A DNA stretch of 11,151 nucleotides, taken from contig JAZNOQ010000036.1 in NCBI GenBank assembly GCA_045589215.1, forward strand, positions 1 through 11,151, in the 5' to 3' direction. The stretch comes from JAZNOQ01 sp045589215 (GTDB lineage Bacteria; Bacillota; Clostridia; Oscillospirales; CAG-272). This document shows, piece by piece, positions 5,466-11,151 of the stretch. The notes under the pieces are model-generated. The model worked only from the letters and a program-made list of their open reading frames with translations, was not told the DNA's origin and made no database searches. A program made the position numbers and the translations under genes. Position 1 is the first letter of the stretch. Each line of letters starts with the position of its first letter.

Positions 5466-7523
5466 TTATTTGATCTGCGTACCCGTCGGGACAGCATCAT
5501 CGACGAACACGACCTTACAGCCGCACGCACCGTTGGTGCCCGCGAGGAGCATACCATTGCTGGTCACGCCCGTGATACGGGTGGGCTTCAGGTTTGCGAT
5601 CACGATGATCTTCTTGCCGACAAGCTCTTCGGGGCTGTAATACGCCTTGATGCTCGAAACGATCACGCGTTCACCGATGCCGTCGTCAAGCGTCAGCTTA
5701 TAGCAGGAGTGCGACTTGCGGATCTCCTGGCACTTCACGACCTTGCAAACGCGGAGGTCAAGTGCCGAGAATGCATCAAGCTCGACCGTTTCCTTCACAG
5801 GCTCAACGGGGTCGGGCTCACCCGAGAATGCGGGCTTCTTCTCCTCTGCAGGTGCTTCGAGTGCGCGCTTTGCCGCTTCGTCAAGTGCGATCTCCTCCTC
5901 GGTCTGTGCGGTGGAGAAGTCAAGCAGCGGGAGATAGTCCTCTACGTTGATCGCGTAAAGGAAGAGGTAAAGACGGGGGCCCTGCTCCTTGTCGATGAGA
6001 AGCTTATAGACCGTCTTAAAGAACGCACCCTGAAGTGCCTTCAATTCCTTCTGCGGTCTGTCCTCGCCGTAAACGCGCTTCGGGATCGCATAAAGCTCTG
6101 CGTTCAGCTCGTCAAGCGTATAGCCGGGCTTCGAGAGATACGCGTGAAGCATCTCGATCTCCTTCTTCGTATCATCGTCAAGCGTGTTGTAAACCTCGAA
6201 GTTACGCGTCTTACGCAGACGGTTGACCTGCTCGGGCGCACACTGCTCAAGCCAGAACTTTGCGCGTTCAAGTCGATCCGCGAAGTCCGCATAGCGGTAA
6301 TTCATACCGATCTTTTCGAACACGGTCTCGAGCATCGGGACGTTGAAGTTGACGATCGATCCGAGCTGAACGAGAAGTCCCATCGGAACGGTAGAGGGCT
6401 CGCGGCCTGCAACAACGGTGTTGTACATGACCGCCGCGGTATGCTCATCCGCATTTCCCGACTTGTAGCTCTCGTACATCTTATCAAATTCGAAATACTG
6501 ACGGAGAATGCCGTCGTCAAAGCAGAAGTCAAATGCCTTCGTCGGCTCAGTCTTCGAGTAAAGCCAGAAGATGACCTCGGGCTGATAAAGCTTCAGAAGC
6601 GTTTCGGGCGTCAGGTTCAGACCCGACGAGGAGGACATCTTGCCCGTCATACCCTTGATGCCGATGAATTCATAGCCCTGGAAGAGAGGCGGCTCATAGC
6701 CGAAGATCTTCTGTGACACGACCTTTGCGTTATTGTACGAGCCCGTCGGAGCAGCGTGATCCTTTCCACCCGGCTCAAAATCGACACCCTCATATCTCCA
6801 GCGCATCGGCCAGTCGACCTTCCACGAGAGCTTACAGTCGGTGTTTTCAAGGAAATTAAAGTGTCCCGTGTGACCGCAACGGCAGGTATAATCCGCCTCG
6901 GTGCAGTCCTCCGAAAGATAAGTGATCTTCGTGAAGTCGGTATGGCACGCGGAGCAGAAGATCGTTGCGGGGTAATACTCCGCCTTCTCCTTGTCATGCT
7001 CGAGACGGAGCTCCTCCTCCGACTTCGTCGTGTCCTTCGTCTTAAAGGAGTCGAGGATCTCAAAGATCTCCCCTCTCTTCTTCAGGGACTCGATGATATC
7101 CGCAGTGTACTTGCCCGAGCGGTACATATCCGCCTGATAGCGGCAGTCCATCTCGATGCCGAACTGCTTCATTGCCGTGAGGAATTCCTCCTCAAAATGC
7201 TTCGCGTAGTTCTCGTGACAGCCCCACGGATCGGGAATGTCCACGTACGGAGAGCCGATGTACTTGTCATAGCTGTCGCCAACGACCGCCTGCACGTTCG
7301 CGGGGATCTTGCGGCAACGGTCATATTCGTCCCAGGAGAAGAGAAGCTTCGCCTTTTTCCCCTTCTTCTCGAGTGCCTTTACAACGAAAAGAGAGGTGGC
7401 AACGTCACGGAAGTTGCCAATGTGCACAGAGCCCGAGGGGCTAATGCCCGCCGCGCAAACGTATTCTTCCTTATTCGGGTTTCGCTCGATGATTCTTTCG
7501 GCGATCTCTTCTGACCAATGCAT
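5466..7523 (-). CDS. lysS: Class I lysyl-tRNA synthetase with C-terminal Trbp111-type tRNA-binding domain
   Basis: This 685-residue cytoplasmic enzyme should attach lysine to tRNA-Lys. It is the archaeal-type class I form (sometimes called lysK), not the class II enzyme of most bacteria. The N-terminus MHWSEEIAERI is family-typical. The HIGH-type motif is SGSVHIGN (30-37) and the KMSKS-type loop is GKMSSSSG (294-301). C190, C193, C214 and C216 look like a zinc site, and the helical anticodon-binding region spans about 350-530. After an acidic, proline-rich linker (about 540-580) comes an OB-fold tRNA-binding domain (582-685) with SALDLRVCKVV, SPEELVGKKIIVIANLKPTRI and SNGMLLAG, as in Trbp111, EMAPII and the MetRS C-terminus. 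Class I LysRS is usually about 500-550 residues, so the extra domain is the oddity. MetRS was excluded by the catalytic core. GAAAGG lies 11 bases before the ATG. The roughly 42-base leader has no T-box. Confidence 0.92.
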   Translation of the reverse strand: MHWSEEIAERIIERNPNKEEYVCAAGISPSGSVHIGNFRDVATSLFVVKALEKKGKKAKLLFSWDEYDRCRKIPANVQAVVGDSYDKYIGSPYVDIPDPWGCHENYAKHFEEEFLTAMKQFGIEMDCRYQADMYRSGKYTADIIESLKKRGEIFEILDSFKTKDTTKSEEELRLEHDKEKAEYYPATIFCSACHTDFTKITYLSEDCTEADYTCRCGHTGHFNFLENTDCKLSWKVDWPMRWRYEGVDFEPGGKDHAAPTGSYNNAKVVSQKIFGYEPPLFQGYEFIGIKGMTGKMSSSSGLNLTPETLLKLYQPEVIFWLYSKTEPTKAFDFCFDDGILRQYFEFDKMYESYKSGNADEHTAAVMYNTVVAGREPSTVPMGLLVQLGSIVNFNVPMLETVFEKIGMNYRYADFADRLERAKFWLEQCAPEQVNRLRKTRNFEVYNTLDDDTKKEIEMLHAYLSKPGYTLDELNAELYAIPKRVYGEDRPQKELKALQGAFFKTVYKLLIDKEQGPRLYLFLYAINVEDYLPLLDFSTAQTEEEIALDEAAKRALEAPAEEKKPAFSGEPDPVEPVKETVELDAFSALDLRVCKVVKCQEIRKSHSCYKLTLDDGIGERVIVSSIKAYYSPEELVGKKIIVIANLKPTRITGVTSNGMLLAGTNGACGCKVVFVDDAVPTGTQIK

Positions 7524-7572
7524 AATCTTAAATGCCTTTCTTTGGGTTTTCTCTGTTTGTTCTTAACACTTT

Positions 7573-7601
7573 ATTATAACGCTTTTATGCGTTTTTGTCA
7601 A
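7573..7601 (-). promoter_or_regulatory. Perfect-consensus sigma-A promoter of the lysyl-tRNA synthetase gene
   Basis: On the - strand, TTGACA (7596-7601) and TATAAT (7573-7578) are separated by exactly 17 bases, a perfect consensus. Transcription should start near 7566. The -35 box is made of the codons for Ile, Asp and part of Lys near the C-terminus of QueH, so promoter and coding sequence overlap. No terminator is seen after queH, so read-through from the upstream genes may add to expression. Confidence 0.9.
7578..7593. repeat. Short inverted repeat inside the synthetase promoter spacer
   Basis: AACGC (7578-7582) and GCGTT (7589-7593) form a 5-bp perfect inverted repeat around a 6-base centre. 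It fills the promoter spacer and touches the -10 box. It could be an operator or chance. It is not a terminator of queH, because no T-run follows on the - strand and the queH stop codon (7585-7587) lies in the loop. Confidence 0.4.
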
Positions 7602-8253
7602 TAGATAAATTGGGGACAGCATTCGCTCGCGTATCGCGCTCGCGCTTTGAAAAGACGCAACCGCAGTAATCCTGACGGTAGAGCCCGTACGCGCGGGACA
7701 GCTCGATCGAGCGCTTGTATCCGTTCCGCTTCTTAAAATCGGAATACAGATACGGTACACCGTATTCAAGAGACAGCTCCTCGCCGATCGCATTGAGCAA
7801 CGCGGCGTTTTTCAGAGGGCTGATCGACAGTGTCGTTGTAAAGTAATCAAACCCTCCGTTCCTCGCCGCAGCAGCCGCTTCGGTAAGTCGCAAGCGGAAG
7901 CAGATCTCGCACCGTTCTCCGCCCTCGGGGTCGTTTTCGTGCCCCCTTACAGCATCGTAAAAGCGCTCGGGATCGTACCGCCCGACGAGGATCTCGGGGC
8001 GCTCTATCGGGAAATCCATCTCCGAAACGAGCCGCTTGATCTCCTCGGTACGCAGACGGAATTCCTCTGCGGGAGAGATATTCGGGTTATAGTCAAGCAC
8101 CGTGATGCGGAAATACCGTGACAGATATTCGAGCACGTAGGACGAGCAGGGCGCACAGCAGGCGTGGAGCAACAGCGTCGGACGCTCCCCCGCGCTTTCG
8201 TGCCGTGCGATCGTTTCGTCAAGTGCCTTTTGATAATTTTGAATGTTCATCAT
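7585..8253 (-). CDS. queH: Epoxyqueuosine reductase QueH
   Basis: A 222-residue cytoplasmic iron-sulfur enzyme (DUF208 family) that reduces epoxyqueuosine to queuosine at the wobble base 34 of GUN-anticodon tRNAs. It is the non-homologous alternative to cobalamin-dependent QueG. Motifs are LLLHACCAPCSSYVLEYL (27-44), ERCEICFRLRL (113-123), SDFKKRNGYKRSIELS (171-186) and LYRQDYCGCVFS (191-202). C32, C33, C115 and C118 match the conserved metal-cluster cysteines, and C197/C199 the redox-active CxC pair. The length and the NYQKALDETI N-terminus fit the family. Two consecutive ATG codons begin the gene; neither has a normally placed Shine-Dalgarno sequence, and a GC palindrome sits there instead, so translation may be coupled to rnc 23 bases upstream. 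No other queuosine gene is in the window. The last codons double as the next promoter. Confidence 0.95.
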   Translation of the reverse strand: MMNIQNYQKALDETIARHESAGERPTLLLHACCAPCSSYVLEYLSRYFRITVLDYNPNISPAEEFRLRTEEIKRLVSEMDFPIERPEILVGRYDPERFYDAVRGHENDPEGGERCEICFRLRLTEAAAAARNGGFDYFTTTLSISPLKNAALLNAIGEELSLEYGVPYLYSDFKKRNGYKRSIELSRAYGLYRQDYCGCVFSKRERDTRANAVPNLSIDKNA

Positions 8254-8259
8254 TTTTGG

Positions 8260-8272
8260 GGGGCGCTGCCCC
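8260..8272. repeat. GC-rich palindrome between rnc and queH
   Basis: GGGGC (8260-8264) and GCCCC (8268-8272) form a 5-bp GC-only stem with a 3-base loop, within a 23-base gap. On the - strand it reads GGGGCAGCGCCCC and is followed by CC, an A-run and the queH ATGs. It occupies the place of the queH ribosome-binding site. There is no T-run, so it is not a terminator. It resembles short interspersed palindromes seen in some Clostridia genomes, which is an impression I cannot verify. Confidence 0.55.
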
Positions 8273-8276
8273 TGCC

Positions 8277-9053
8277 TTACTCCTCTGCGAAATCGCGGAA
8301 ATAATCGGTGATCGCCTGCTTCGCGGCGACCTGCTCTGCCTCGCGCTTGGTTTTACCGCTGCCGCGCCCGATGACGATCGAGTCATTCAGCCGCGCCTCG
8401 ACCGAAAAGACCTTACAGTGGTCGGGGCCCGACTCACTGACCGTTCGATAGGTCAGCGTATCCTCCTTGGCGCGCTGTACGATCTCCTGAAGGAGCGTCT
8501 TGTAATCCTGGATCGTTTCGATCCTGCCGTACTTTTGCAGGCGTTCCTCCGCAAGAGGGAGAAAATATCTCCCGACCGCTATGCGTCCGTCACGTCCTGC
8601 GTTCTCCTCATCGAGATAGACCGCCGCCGTAAGTGCCTCGAAAGCATTTTCGAGGATCGACGGGCTCGTCCTGCCGCCGAGCTTCTCCTCTCCTCTGCCG
8701 AGGTAGAGGTACTGCCCAAGGGCAAGCTTTTCGGAATACGAAGCGAGTGCCTCACGGCAGACGAGATACTTTCTTAAATTCGTCAGCTCCCCCTCCGCGG
8801 CATCGGGATACGCACGGTAGAGGTGATCCCCCACGAGAAGGGATAGCACAGCATCCCCGAGGAATTCAAGCCGCTCGTTGCAAACGTAGGGCTCTTTCCG
8901 TTTCTGCTTCATTTCGTGCGCATAGGTCGAATGTGTCAGAGCCTCCCGAAGCAAGCGCTTATCCTTGAAGGTGTGCCCGATCTTTTTTTCGAGTGCGTCG
9001 GTATCTGCAGAAAAAGACACTTCCTCCGTTTGCAGTTCTGTTTGTTTATCCAT
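8277..9053 (-). CDS. rnc: Ribonuclease III
   Basis: A 258-residue double-strand-specific endoribonuclease that processes rRNA precursors and structured mRNAs as a homodimer in the cytoplasm. The RNase III domain spans about 20-170, with the signature NERLEFLGDAVL (59-70), which supplies E63 and D67, and the second catalytic segment SILENAFEAL (132-141), which supplies E139. A double-stranded RNA-binding domain follows at about 182-252, ending with GKTKREAEQVAAKQAI. At 136 there is Asn where E. coli has the metal-contacting D114; the rest of the active site looks intact. In many bacteria rnc sits beside smc and ftsY; here it lies 26 bases after trmFO and 23 bases before queH, evidently in one transcription unit. 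Confidence 0.96.
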   Translation of the reverse strand: MDKQTELQTEEVSFSADTDALEKKIGHTFKDKRLLREALTHSTYAHEMKQKRKEPYVCNERLEFLGDAVLSLLVGDHLYRAYPDAAEGELTNLRKYLVCREALASYSEKLALGQYLYLGRGEEKLGGRTSPSILENAFEALTAAVYLDEENAGRDGRIAVGRYFLPLAEERLQKYGRIETIQDYKTLLQEIVQRAKEDTLTYRTVSESGPDHCKVFSVEARLNDSIVIGRGSGKTKREAEQVAAKQAITDYFRDFAEE

Positions 9054-9059
9054 GTCCCG

Positions 9060-9074
9060 CTCCGAGACCTCCTT
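9060..9074 (-). promoter_or_regulatory. Tandem Shine-Dalgarno sequences before rnc
   Basis: On the - strand a perfect AAGGAGGT (9067-9074) lies 13 bases before the rnc ATG, which is longer than usual. A second GGAG (9060-9063) lies 6 bases before it. No alternative in-frame start codon sits closer to the strong site, so the ATG at 9051-9053 is retained. Confidence 0.6.
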
Positions 9075-9079
9075 CTCTG

Positions 9080-10423
9080 TCAGCCTTGATCGTTTTCCGA
9101 TCGGAAATACCGCGCCGCATAGGCGTCGGTCTCCTTCAGTGCGCGTTCGGCATATACCTCGTACCGCGCGACCTTCCCGCCCTTCACACGCGTTTCAAGC
9201 GGCTCGACGATGCCGAAATTCGCATTCATCGGCTGGAACGATCCCGTTCCGCCCTCCGAAACGTACATTGCCATCGCACCGAGCATCATCGTTCGCGGAA
9301 ATTCGATCGGGGACTCCCCGAGCGCAAGACGCGCTGCATTCAGCCCCGCAACAAGTCCGGATCCTGCCGATTCGACGTATCCCTCGACACCCGTCATCTG
9401 CCCCGCAAAAAAGAGCTCGGGGCGTGACCGCATCGCATAGGTATTCGTGAGAAGCCCGGGAGAATTCAGATACGTGTTTCGGTGCATCACACCGTAGCGA
9501 AGAAATTCCGCATTCTCAAGTCCGGGGATCAGACGGAATACCCGCTTTTGCTCCCCGAAGGTCAGGTGGGTCTGAAATCCCACCAGATTATACATCGTCC
9601 CCTCGGCATTCTCCTTTCGGAGCTGCACCACGGCGAACGATCGATCCCCCGTGCGCTTGTCCACAAGCCCGACGGGCTTCAAGGGACCGTAGCGGAGTGC
9701 ATCGTATCCGCGCTTTGCCATGACCTCGACGGGCATACACCCCTCAAATACGGTCAGATCCTTCTGCTCCTCCTTGTCGAACGCCTTGAGCGGCGCCTCC
9801 TCGGCAGAAATGAGCGCATTGTAAAAGACGTCGTACTGTTCCCTTGTCATCGGGCAGTTGATGTAATCCGCATCTCCCTTATCGTAGCGTGATGCAAAAA
9901 ACGCCACGTCCATATCGATCGTCGAGGCGTCCACGATCGGCGCCGCCGCATCGAAGAAATGGAGCCCGTCACATCCGAGGCTGTCTCTGATGTACTCTGC
10001 CATTTTATCCGACGTAAGGGGGCCCGTCGCGATCACCGTGATCTCTCCCTCGGGAACCGATGAGACCTCCTCCTCGATCACCGTAATGAGAGGGTGCGAC
10101 CTGATCTTATCCGAAACGTACTGCGAGAACAGCGTTCTGTCCACCGCAAGTGCCGAGCCCGCAGGCACGCGCGTCGCGTCTGCCGCCTCAAGGATCAAGC
10201 TACCAAGACGACGCATCTCCTCCTTGAGAAGCCCGACGCCGTTCGTCACACGATCGGAGCGAAGGGAGTTCGAGCAGACAAGCTCGGCAAATCCCTCCGA
10301 GTGATGCGCAGGTGTGAAGCGCTTCGGCTTCATTTCGTAAAGGCGGACCGCAACACCGCGGCTTGCCGCCGCATAGGCTGCCTCACAGCCCGCAAGTCCT
10401 GCGCCGTATACGTTAATATGCAC
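9080..10423 (-). CDS. trmFO: Folate-dependent tRNA (uracil-54-C5)-methyltransferase TrmFO
   Basis: A 447-residue cytoplasmic flavoenzyme (formerly Gid) that makes ribothymidine at position 54 of the tRNA T-loop, using methylenetetrahydrofolate as carbon donor and FAD/NAD(P)H as reductant. The dinucleotide-binding motif VYGAGLAGCEAA is at 5-16. LVCSNSLRSD (48-57) contains C50 and FEGCMPVEVMAKRGYDALR (226-244) contains C229, matching the two cysteines (C53 and C226 in the Bacillus enzyme) implicated in catalysis. The second FAD segment is LFFAGQMTGVEGYVESAG (337-354). The length is typical. The start codon is GTG (10421-10423), supported by GAAAGGA 9 bases upstream and by the family-typical N-terminus. 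The gene follows topA by 60 bases, the order seen in Bacillus (topA-trmFO). Its folate donor links loosely to fhs at the other end of the window. Confidence 0.96.
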   Translation of the reverse strand: MHINVYGAGLAGCEAAYAAASRGVAVRLYEMKPKRFTPAHHSEGFAELVCSNSLRSDRVTNGVGLLKEEMRRLGSLILEAADATRVPAGSALAVDRTLFSQYVSDKIRSHPLITVIEEEVSSVPEGEITVIATGPLTSDKMAEYIRDSLGCDGLHFFDAAAPIVDASTIDMDVAFFASRYDKGDADYINCPMTREQYDVFYNALISAEEAPLKAFDKEEQKDLTVFEGCMPVEVMAKRGYDALRYGPLKPVGLVDKRTGDRSFAVVQLRKENAEGTMYNLVGFQTHLTFGEQKRVFRLIPGLENAEFLRYGVMHRNTYLNSPGLLTNTYAMRSRPELFFAGQMTGVEGYVESAGSGLVAGLNAARLALGESPIEFPRTMMLGAMAMYVSEGGTGSFQPMNANFGIVEPLETRVKGGKVARYEVYAERALKETDAYAARYFRSENDQG

Positions 10424-10432
10424 GTCAATGCA

Positions 10433-10439
10433 TCCTTTC
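10433..10439 (-). promoter_or_regulatory. Ribosome-binding site supporting the GTG start of trmFO
   Basis: On the - strand GAAAGGA lies 9 bases before the GTG at 10421-10423. An ATG 7 bases before the GTG is in another frame and meets a stop after two codons, so the GTG is the usable start. Confidence 0.7.
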
Positions 10440-10483
10440 GTTCATTCTCTCTGTCCACCGTAACCGCGTTTTCGGCGCGATGC

Positions 10484-11151
10484 TTATTCCTGACGCTCCG
10501 CGGGAGCTTCCTCGCGCTGATACGAGCAGGATTTGTTGTGACAGATCACAAGATTTTTACCCTTCTTACGGAAAAGGACCTCTCCGCAGTCGGGGCATTT
10601 TTCGGACAGCGGCATATCCCACGACGAAAAATCGCAGGTCGGATAATGCTCGCAGCTGTAAAATACCGTACGGCTCTTGCCCGTCTTGATAAGGACCTTG
10701 CCGCCGCACTTCGGACAATCCACGCCAAGCTCTCTGCGCTTCTGCTTCGTGTTCTTGCACTCGGGATAGCGCGAGCAGGCAAAGAACGTGCCATAGCGTC
10801 CCGTGCGCTCGACCATTTCGGAACCGCACAGCTCACACTTGAAGCCTGCCGAAACGACCTTTTTCTCGACCGTTTCCGCCTCTTCCGTGCTTTCGCCCGC
10901 ATTCTCGGGCGAGGTAAGGGGCTTCGTATTCTTGCAGTTCGGGTAATTCGGACAAGCGGCGAACTTTCCGTAGCGTCCGTTGCGGACGATCATCGTCGCG
11001 CCACACTTTTCACAGATGATATCGGTCTCCTCGGGAGGGACCTCGGTCTGAAGCGTTCCGATCGCCTCCTCCGCCTCCTTGAGTTCAACCTCAAAGTCTC
11101 TCCAGAAATCGGAGAGAAGAGCCGAAACCGTCTTCGTTCCTTCTTCAATAT
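10484..11151 (-). CDS. topA: DNA topoisomerase I, C-terminal part (5' end outside window)
   Basis: The window holds the last 222 codons; the frame runs open to its right edge and stops at TAA 10484-10486. The first part (IEEGTKTVSALLSDFWRDFE, then an acidic helix) matches the end of the type IA topoisomerase core. Four C4 zinc ribbons follow: CEKCGATM with CPNYPNCK, CELCGSEM with CSRYPECK, CPKCGG with CEHYPTCD, and CPDCGE with CHNKSC. The TGRYGTFFACSRYPECKNTK type of repeat is diagnostic for TopA. The enzyme relaxes negative supercoils, and the zinc ribbons bind single-stranded DNA and, in E. coli, RNA polymerase. The catalytic tyrosine lies outside the window. The Met at 10993 is internal, inside the first zinc ribbon, and is not a gene start. 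topA heads the visible right-hand unit; its promoter is beyond the edge. Confidence 0.95.
   Translation of the reverse strand, partial: IEEGTKTVSALLSDFWRDFEVELKEAEEAIGTLQTEVPPEETDIICEKCGATMIVRNGRYGKFAACPNYPNCKNTKPLTSPENAGESTEEAETVEKKVVSAGFKCELCGSEMVERTGRYGTFFACSRYPECKNTKQKRRELGVDCPKCGGKVLIKTGKSRTVFYSCEHYPTCDFSSWDMPLSEKCPDCGEVLFRKKGKNLVICHNKSCSYQREEAPAERQE

Noticed and set aside
5436..6716. A 426-codon open frame on the + strand, antisense to the synthetase gene (and a second of 252 codons at 6756-7514).
   Set aside because: Both lie wholly opposite a clearly homologous, motif-rich gene. Their translations are rich in Leu, Arg and Val with no recognisable domain, as expected from antisense reading of a GC-biased third codon position. 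No ribosome-binding site or promoter supports them.
5466..7523. Methionyl-tRNA synthetase call, suggested by the C-terminal tRNA-binding domain.
   Set aside because: The catalytic core has the class I lysyl-tRNA synthetase N-terminus and motifs (MHW start, SGSVHIGN, GKMSSSSG) and lacks MetRS hallmarks.
7524..7566. T-box or lysine riboswitch upstream of the synthetase.
   Set aside because: The predicted leader is only about 42 bases, far too short for either element, and no specifier-loop or terminator/antiterminator structure is visible.
7578..7593. Hairpin at the queH stop as an intrinsic terminator.
   Set aside because: The stem is only 5 bp and no T-run follows on the - strand; the sequence there is instead the -10 box of the next promoter.
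10484..10993. A stand-alone zinc-finger protein starting at the Met at 10993.
   Set aside because: The frame continues open to the window edge with topoisomerase I sequence, and the Met lies between the first CxxC pair and its partner cysteines.

Overview
The window looks like chromosomal housekeeping DNA from a Gram-positive bacterium of the Bacillota, most likely a gut-type or anaerobic member of the Clostridia. Pointers are the topA-trmFO gene order (known in Firmicutes), folate-dependent TrmFO, Shine-Dalgarno-led starts with sigma-A promoters, formate-tetrahydrofolate ligase, a Ktr-type potassium system and a class I (archaeal-type) lysyl-tRNA synthetase. GC content is a little over half by eye. 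The lineage is an inference; there is no rRNA or other decisive marker. I see no mobile element, CRISPR array, rRNA or tRNA gene, and no gene-free stretch over 300 bases (the longest is about 120).

Layout. On the + strand only the last 25 codons of fhs (1-80) are present, followed by a strong hairpin terminator (100-140). Everything else is on the - strand and is read from right to left, so the two strands converge at about 81-156. Right-hand unit: topA (3' part, four zinc ribbons, 10484-11151), trmFO (9080-10423, GTG start), rnc (8277-9053) and queH (7585-8253), with gaps of 60, 26 and 23 bases. A perfect-consensus promoter (7573-7601), whose -35 box lies in the last codons of queH, then drives the class I lysyl-tRNA synthetase (5466-7523). 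That gene carries an extra C-terminal Trbp111/EMAP-type tRNA-binding domain and ends at a hairpin terminator (5409-5452).

Left-hand unit: a second strong promoter (5380-5408) abuts that terminator and drives a YwaF/TMEM164-like membrane protein (4404-5345), recG (2186-4438), a KtrB/TrkH potassium channel subunit (821-2167) and its KtrA/TrkA RCK regulator (157-807). These genes overlap or are 13-18 bases apart, so they are very probably one operon.

Functionally, the right-hand unit is mostly RNA metabolism: tRNA U54 methylation, dsRNA cleavage, the last step of queuosine synthesis and tRNA-Lys charging, next to DNA supercoil relaxation. The left-hand unit combines fork/recombination repair with potassium uptake and an uncharacterised membrane enzyme-like protein. 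I found no convincing evidence of a wholly new system. The points most worth a second look are the synthetase fusion, the Asp-to-Asn change at a metal-ligand position of RNase III, the palindrome sitting where the queH ribosome-binding site should be, and the YwaF/TMEM164-like protein co-transcribed with recG and ktr.
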